The notes under the pieces: model-generated | Databases searched by the model: none | What the model saw: the letters and a program-made list of their open reading frames with translations, nothing else | What the model was told of the DNA's origin: nothing | Shown: piece after piece, positions 52,749-56,831 of the stretch | Numbering within the stretch: position 1 is the first letter of the stretch | How the letters are laid out: each line of letters starts with the position of its first letter | Position numbers and translations under genes: made by a program | Source: Lachnospiraceae bacterium | Lineage (GTDB): Bacteria; Bacillota; Clostridia; Lachnospirales; Lachnospiraceae | Assembly (NCBI GenBank): GCA_015056735.1 | Contig: SVFT01000010.1 | Span: forward strand, 1 to 56,831 | DNA length: 56,831 bases | Direction of reading: 5' to 3'

Positions 52749-53927
52749 ATGGTAGTACAACACAATATTACAGCTATGAATGCCAACAGAATGTTGGGCG
52801 TAACGACAGGAATGCAGGCGAAATCTTCTGAGAAGTTATCTTCCGGTTTTAAAATCAACCGAGCAGCAGATGATGCAGCAGGCTTAACTATATCCGAAAA
52901 GATGCGTAAACAGATCAGAGGTCTCGACCAGGCTTCCACCAACGCCAGCGACGGTGTTTCGGCAGTGCAGACAGCAGAAGGTGCATTAACCGAAGTACAC
53001 TCTATGCTTCAGCGTATGAATGAACTGGCAGTTCAGGCAGCGAACGGCACGAACAGTAAAGATGACCGCGAAGCCATCCAGGCGGAGATCGATCAGCTTA
53101 CAACTGAGATCGACCGTGTTGCTGAGACAACCAAGTTCAATGAGACGTACCTGTTAAAGGGTACCGACGCTACAAGCGGCACGACTACGAAAGCGATTAC
53201 TTTGAATGTACATGATGCAGGTATCAAGGGTCAGATGGCTGAGAAGCCCGCTGCCGACGGTTCCTACACATTCAAGATCGAAAACTTCGGCGAAGGCAAG
53301 ACAGTCAGCATTGCAGGTCAGACATTTAAGATTAACAGCACGAACACCAAGACTGATGGCTCTGAAGTAAATCTTGCAACAGCGAAAGATCTGGTAGCAA
53401 GAGCACTCAGAGAAGCAAACGAGATCGGCGGCGCTACACCGCAGATCGGTACCGTAGGCGATGACGGCGAAGTAAAAGTTACACCCGGCACAGTAACCGT
53501 AGCTAAAGCTCTTCAGTTCAACCTTCATGTGGGCGCCGATGCCGATATGACCAATAAGATCGGTGTTGAGATCGAAACCATGACATCCAGATATCTGGGC
53601 GTTGAAGGAATTGACGTAGTAGGTAAAGACGATGCAGTCGGCGGCACAACAGCAACCTATGCTATTGACGCGATCGCAGACGCTGTTGCCAAGGTCTCCG
53701 CGCAGAGATCCGCATTGGGTGCTATCCAGAACAGACTGGAGCACACGATTGCCAACCTCGACAACGTCGTTGAAAACACCACCGCAGCTGAGTCCCGTAT
53801 TCGCGATACGGACATGGCGAAAGAGATGGTTACCTACAGCAAGAACAACATTCTTGCACAGGCAGGCCAGTCGATGCTGGCGCAGGCTAACCAGAGCAAC
53901 CAGGGCGTTATGTCCTTATTACAGTAA
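52749..53927 (+). CDS. fliC: Flagellin 1
   Basis: A 392-residue filament subunit with conserved ends: VVQHNITAMNANRMLGVT and the D0/D1 pattern KLSSGFKINRAADDAAGL at the N-terminus, and RIRDTDMAKEMVTYSKNNILAQAG...LSLLQ-type end (here MSLLQ) at the C-terminus. The central domain (about 155-300) is shortened and diverges from flagellins 2 and 3. It starts 240 bases after the glycosyltransferase gene with a conserved leader. Exported by the flagellar apparatus with FliS. Confidence 0.95.
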   Translation: MVVQHNITAMNANRMLGVTTGMQAKSSEKLSSGFKINRAADDAAGLTISEKMRKQIRGLDQASTNASDGVSAVQTAEGALTEVHSMLQRMNELAVQAANGTNSKDDREAIQAEIDQLTTEIDRVAETTKFNETYLLKGTDATSGTTTKAITLNVHDAGIKGQMAEKPAADGSYTFKIENFGEGKTVSIAGQTFKINSTNTKTDGSEVNLATAKDLVARALREANEIGGATPQIGTVGDDGEVKVTPGTVTVAKALQFNLHVGADADMTNKIGVEIETMTSRYLGVEGIDVVGKDDAVGGTTATYAIDAIADAVAKVSAQRSALGAIQNRLEHTIANLDNVVENTTAAESRIRDTDMAKEMVTYSKNNILAQAGQSMLAQANQSNQGVMSLLQ

Positions 53928-53959
53928 TCTGTTGACGAATTACTCGAAGTTGTATAACC

Positions 53960-53987
53960 GAAGGGCGGGGATTTGTCTCCGCCCTTC
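53960..53987 (+). terminator. Hairpin after flagellin 1 (probable terminator)
   Basis: GAAGGGCGGGGA (53960-53971) pairs with TCTCCGCCCTTC (53976-53987), twelve pairs with one G-U. No T run follows, so termination efficiency is uncertain; the hairpin may instead protect the 3' end. Confidence 0.6.
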
Positions 53988-54067
53988 TGCCGTCTATACA
54001 CAGTTCTGACACAAAACCCCATACAGATTATTTTGAAAAAATCCTTCAAAAAAATGTACTTTCGGAC

Positions 54068-54094
54068 TAATCTTATAAATAATTTGTCCGATAT
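54068..54094 (+). promoter_or_regulatory. Sigma-28 promoter of flagellin 2
   Basis: TAAT (54068-54071), 15 bases, then TCCGATAT (54087-54094). Confidence 0.7.
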
Positions 54095-54173
54095 ACATAT
54101 TGAGTAGTAGACTACTTATTAATCAGTGACCCCAAAAACGGTATGGCCAACCGGCGAGGGATCATCCAACAGA

Positions 54174-54207
54174 GTGGCAAGGATGCCACCTGACAAATTC
54201 AAGGAGG
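54174..54207 (+). promoter_or_regulatory. Flagellin 2 leader: CsrA hairpin and second CsrA site
   Basis: GTGGC-AAGGAT-GCCAC (54174-54189) and AAGGAGG at the ribosome binding site (54201-54207) repeat the flagellin 1 arrangement. Upstream, TGACCCC near 54127 can pair imperfectly with GGGATCA near 54158, at the place of the long-range stem of leader 1. Confidence 0.7.
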
Positions 54208-54214
54208 AAAAAAT

Positions 54215-55384
54215 ATGGTAGTACAACACAACATTACAGCTATGAATGCCAACAGAATGTTGGGCGTAACTACGGGGACACAGGCGAAGTCTTCTGAGAA
54301 GTTATCTTCCGGTTATAAGATCAACCGTGCAGCAGATGATGCAGCGGGCTTGACGATTTCCGAAAAGATGCGTAAGCAGATCAGAGGCCTTGACCAGGCT
54401 TCCACAAACGCACAGGACGGTGTATCCGCAGTGCAGACAGCAGAAGGTGCTCTTACAGAAGTACACTCCATGCTGCAGCGTATGAATGAACTGGCAGTTC
54501 AGGCAGCAAACGGCACGAACAGCAAAGATGACCGCGAAGCCATCCAGGCAGAGATCGATCAGCTCACAACTGAGATCGACCGTGTTGCAGAGACAACCAA
54601 GTTCAACGAGACATACCTGTTAAAAGGTACAGATGCGAAGTCCAACAACACCAAGACGATCACATTGAATGTACACGATGCAGGCATCAAAGGCACCATG
54701 GGTGACAAGGATGCAACAGGCAAGTACGCATTCACGATCGACAACTTCGCTGAAGGCAAGACTGTTACGATCGCAGGTGAGACCTTTAAGATCAACAGCA
54801 CGAACACCAAGACTGACGGCTCCGAGAAGTCTCTTACAGATGCGACAGCACTTGCTAAGAAGGCACTCGAAGATGCAAACAAGATCGGCGGCGCTACACC
54901 GACAGTTACAGCAGGTAGCACAGGTGTATTTAACATCACACCCGGTACTGTAACCGTAGCGAAGGCTCTGAACTTCAACCTTCACGTTGGTGCTGATGCA
55001 GATCTTACCAACAAGATCGGCGTTTCCATCGATACGATGAGCTCCAAGTTCCTCGGCATCGAAGGTATCGACGTAGTCGGCAAGGACGATGTAGTTGGTG
55101 GCACAACCGCTACATACGCGATCGATGCGATCGCAGACGCTGTTGCGAAAGTATCCGCACAGAGATCCGCACTCGGTGCTATCCAGAACCGTCTGGAGCA
55201 CACAATTGCCAACCTCGATAACGTAGTTGAGAACACCACAGCAGCTGAATCTCGTATCCGTGATACAGATATGGCTGAAGAGATGGTTGAGTACAGCAAG
55301 AACAACATTCTTGCACAGGCAGGTCAGTCGATGCTGGCTCAGGCTAACCAGTCCAACCAGGGCGTTCTGTCTCTGCTTCAGTAA
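54215..55384 (+). CDS. fliC: Flagellin 2
   Basis: A 389-residue flagellin with the same ends as flagellin 1 and a different central domain (about 155-300). The protein equals flagellin 3 over the whole part visible; the genes differ by seven synonymous bases in the first 175 nucleotides only and are identical from 54389 on. The stop codon lies in the hairpin 55381-55400. Confidence 0.95.
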   Translation: MVVQHNITAMNANRMLGVTTGTQAKSSEKLSSGYKINRAADDAAGLTISEKMRKQIRGLDQASTNAQDGVSAVQTAEGALTEVHSMLQRMNELAVQAANGTNSKDDREAIQAEIDQLTTEIDRVAETTKFNETYLLKGTDAKSNNTKTITLNVHDAGIKGTMGDKDATGKYAFTIDNFAEGKTVTIAGETFKINSTNTKTDGSEKSLTDATALAKKALEDANKIGGATPTVTAGSTGVFNITPGTVTVAKALNFNLHVGADADLTNKIGVSIDTMSSKFLGIEGIDVVGKDDVVGGTTATYAIDAIADAVAKVSAQRSALGAIQNRLEHTIANLDNVVENTTAAESRIRDTDMAEEMVEYSKNNILAQAGQSMLAQANQSNQGVLSLLQ

Positions 55385-55400
55385 TCTGCTGGCAGATTAC
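55381..55400 (+). other. Hairpin spanning the flagellin 2 stop codon
   Basis: GTAATCTGC-TG-GCAGATTAC, nine perfect pairs, with the TAA stop inside the 5' arm. Flagellin 1 has a weaker relative (GTAAT/ATTAC) at the same place. Confidence 0.5.
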
Positions 55401-55416
55401 AAAAGTTGTATGACCG

Positions 55417-55448
55417 AAAGGGGCGGAGGGCCATCCTTCGCCCCTTTT
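55417..55448 (+). terminator. Terminator of flagellin 2
   Basis: AAAGGGGCGGAGG (55417-55429) pairs with CCTTCGCCCCTTT (55435-55447) with one G-U, ending in T. Confidence 0.8.
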
Positions 55449-55521
55449 ATACCCTGAAACACCTGAAAATGCAGGCTTAGCGCACCTTAAAAACTTTTTC
55501 GTAACTTTTTCAAAATAGGAC

Positions 55522-55548
55522 TAAAGTATCCGTCGAAACAGACGATAT
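55522..55548 (+). promoter_or_regulatory. Sigma-28 promoter of flagellin 3
   Basis: TAAA (55522-55525), 15 bases, then GACGATAT (55541-55548). Confidence 0.75.
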
Positions 55549-55580
55549 ATATATTGAGTAAAAACCTTACTTACCAACCG

Positions 55581-55664
55581 GTGAACCTCCAGACGGTGCG
55601 CGCGACCGGGAACGAGGTTCACTCAACGGAGTGGCAAGGATGCCACCCGACAATTTCAAGGAGG
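55581..55664 (+). promoter_or_regulatory. Flagellin 3 leader: long-range stem, CsrA hairpin and second CsrA site
   Basis: GTGAACCTC (55581-55589) pairs with GAGGTTCAC (55614-55622). GTGGC-AAGGAT-GCCAC (55631-55646) and AAGGAGG (55658-55664) follow. The long-range stem differs in sequence from leader 1 but is in the same place, suggesting the structure is conserved. Confidence 0.7.
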
Positions 55665-55671
55665 AAAAAAT

Positions 55672-56831
55672 ATGGTAGTACAACACAACATCACAGCTAT
55701 GAATGCCAACAGAATGTTGGGCGTAACAACAGGAACACAGGCGAAGTCTTCTGAGAAGTTATCTTCCGGTTATAAGATCAACCGTGCAGCAGATGATGCA
55801 GCAGGCTTGACGATTTCCGAAAAGATGCGTAAACAGATCAGAGGTCTTGACCAGGCTTCCACAAACGCACAGGACGGTGTATCCGCAGTGCAGACAGCAG
55901 AAGGTGCTCTTACAGAAGTACACTCCATGCTGCAGCGTATGAATGAACTGGCAGTTCAGGCAGCAAACGGCACGAACAGCAAAGATGACCGCGAAGCCAT
56001 CCAGGCAGAGATCGATCAGCTCACAACTGAGATCGACCGTGTTGCAGAGACAACCAAGTTCAACGAGACATACCTGTTAAAAGGTACAGATGCGAAGTCC
56101 AACAACACCAAGACGATCACATTGAATGTACACGATGCAGGCATCAAAGGCACCATGGGTGACAAGGATGCAACAGGCAAGTACGCATTCACGATCGACA
56201 ACTTCGCTGAAGGCAAGACTGTTACGATCGCAGGTGAGACCTTTAAGATCAACAGCACGAACACCAAGACTGACGGCTCCGAGAAGTCTCTTACAGATGC
56301 GACAGCACTTGCTAAGAAGGCACTCGAAGATGCAAACAAGATCGGCGGCGCTACACCGACAGTTACAGCAGGTAGCACAGGTGTATTTAACATCACACCC
56401 GGTACTGTAACCGTAGCGAAGGCTCTGAACTTCAACCTTCACGTTGGTGCTGATGCAGATCTTACCAACAAGATCGGCGTTTCCATCGATACGATGAGCT
56501 CCAAGTTCCTCGGCATCGAAGGTATCGACGTAGTCGGCAAGGACGATGTAGTTGGTGGCACAACCGCTACATACGCGATCGATGCGATCGCAGACGCTGT
56601 TGCGAAAGTATCCGCACAGAGATCCGCACTCGGTGCTATCCAGAACCGTCTGGAGCACACAATTGCCAACCTCGATAACGTAGTTGAGAACACCACAGCA
56701 GCTGAATCTCGTATCCGTGATACAGATATGGCTGAAGAGATGGTTGAGTACAGCAAGAACAACATTCTTGCACAGGCAGGTCAGTCGATGCTGGCTCAGG
56801 CTAACCAGTCCAACCAGGGCGTTCTGTCTCT
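55672..56831 (+). CDS. fliC: Flagellin 3, cut by the window end
   Basis: 386 complete codons are visible; by comparison with flagellin 2 only the last three codons and the stop are missing. The protein is identical to flagellin 2 over its visible length, with a 986-base stretch (55846-56831) identical in DNA to 54389-55374. Its promoter and leader differ from those of flagellin 2, so it is a separate transcription unit. Confidence 0.95.
   Translation, partial: MVVQHNITAMNANRMLGVTTGTQAKSSEKLSSGYKINRAADDAAGLTISEKMRKQIRGLDQASTNAQDGVSAVQTAEGALTEVHSMLQRMNELAVQAANGTNSKDDREAIQAEIDQLTTEIDRVAETTKFNETYLLKGTDAKSNNTKTITLNVHDAGIKGTMGDKDATGKYAFTIDNFAEGKTVTIAGETFKINSTNTKTDGSEKSLTDATALAKKALEDANKIGGATPTVTAGSTGVFNITPGTVTVAKALNFNLHVGADADLTNKIGVSIDTMSSKFLGIEGIDVVGKDDVVGGTTATYAIDAIADAVAKVSAQRSALGAIQNRLEHTIANLDNVVENTTAAESRIRDTDMAEEMVEYSKNNILAQAGQSMLAQANQSNQGVLS

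Noticed and set aside
53154-56658. Open frames of about 190 codons antisense to each flagellin
   Set aside because: They repeat because the flagellins repeat, have Cys-rich implausible composition and no ribosome binding site. The sense frames are clear flagellins.
1-56831. CRISPR arrays, tRNA and rRNA genes
   Set aside because: No regularly spaced direct repeats and no cloverleaf or rRNA-like stretches were found by eye. The only dispersed repeats are the REP-like units and the flagellin genes.

Overview
The window looks like a chromosomal segment of a motile, flagellated member of the Clostridia, most probably family Lachnospiraceae. The evidence is FliW/CsrA next to the flagellar filament genes, two adjacent flgK genes, tandem flagellins, class 1B pyrKD dihydroorotate dehydrogenase, lipoprotein-anchored ABC binding proteins, strong AGGAGG ribosome binding sites and sigma-A/sigma-28 type promoters. 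The genus cannot be fixed from sequence reading alone. The first ~10 kb is visibly more AT-rich than the rest and carries accessory genes.

Layout. (1) 1-12.7 kb: the left edge holds the last two domains of a group II intron lying against the 3' end of a gtrA-like gene. It is followed by a surface-glycan cassette: DUF2304, GtrA, a GT2 glycosyltransferase, a GT-B glycosyltransferase, several GT-C-like membrane proteins and an acyltransferase 3. A defence-like AAA-ATPase/TOPRIM-like pair with a downstream membrane protein interrupts the cassette. (2) 12.8-17.4 kb: an ABC transporter operon (permease, ATPase, lipoprotein, permease) containing a highly structured ~160-nt RNA element between its first two genes. 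(3) 17.4-21.1 kb: a HipBA toxin-antitoxin module with two operator repeats around its promoter, a PfkB kinase, a REP/BIME-like palindrome and a winged-helix/GHKL-ATPase/STAS-like fusion. (4) 21.2-27.3 kb: pyrimidine genes pyrC-K-D-F-E-B-I; a PyrR-type RNA motif overlaps the pyrC ribosome binding site. (5) 27.3-33.0 kb: a PfkB kinase diverging from a GntR/UTRA regulator, a GDPD-like enzyme and an ATPase-less ABC transporter. (6) 33.0-39.6 kb: exopolysaccharide genes (priming sugar transferase, GT4, UDP-glucose/GDP-mannose dehydrogenase) and a large GT-C-like protein. (7) 39.7 kb to the end: late flagellar genes flgM-flgN-flgK-flgK-flgL-fliW-csrA-flaG-fliD-fliS-fliT-like, a tandem glycosyltransferase and three flagellins, the last cut by the window end.

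How the parts work together. An identical 9-bp palindrome (TGTCTGACA) sits in the promoters of the first ABC operon, the PfkB kinase and the GntR gene, suggesting one regulon in which the first operon's ATPase might also energise the second transporter. Sigma-28-type promoters precede flgM, flgL, flaG and all three flagellins, and two of them are built into terminator hairpins. Each flagellin leader has a hairpin displaying AAGGA in its loop plus a second AAGGAGG at the ribosome binding site, the arrangement expected for CsrA repression relieved by FliW. The most unusual observation is that REP-like palindromes have inserted in frame at the equivalent place in both halves of the flagellar-locus glycosyltransferase, replacing a normally conserved part of the nucleotide-sugar-binding domain. 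No tRNA, rRNA or CRISPR array was seen.
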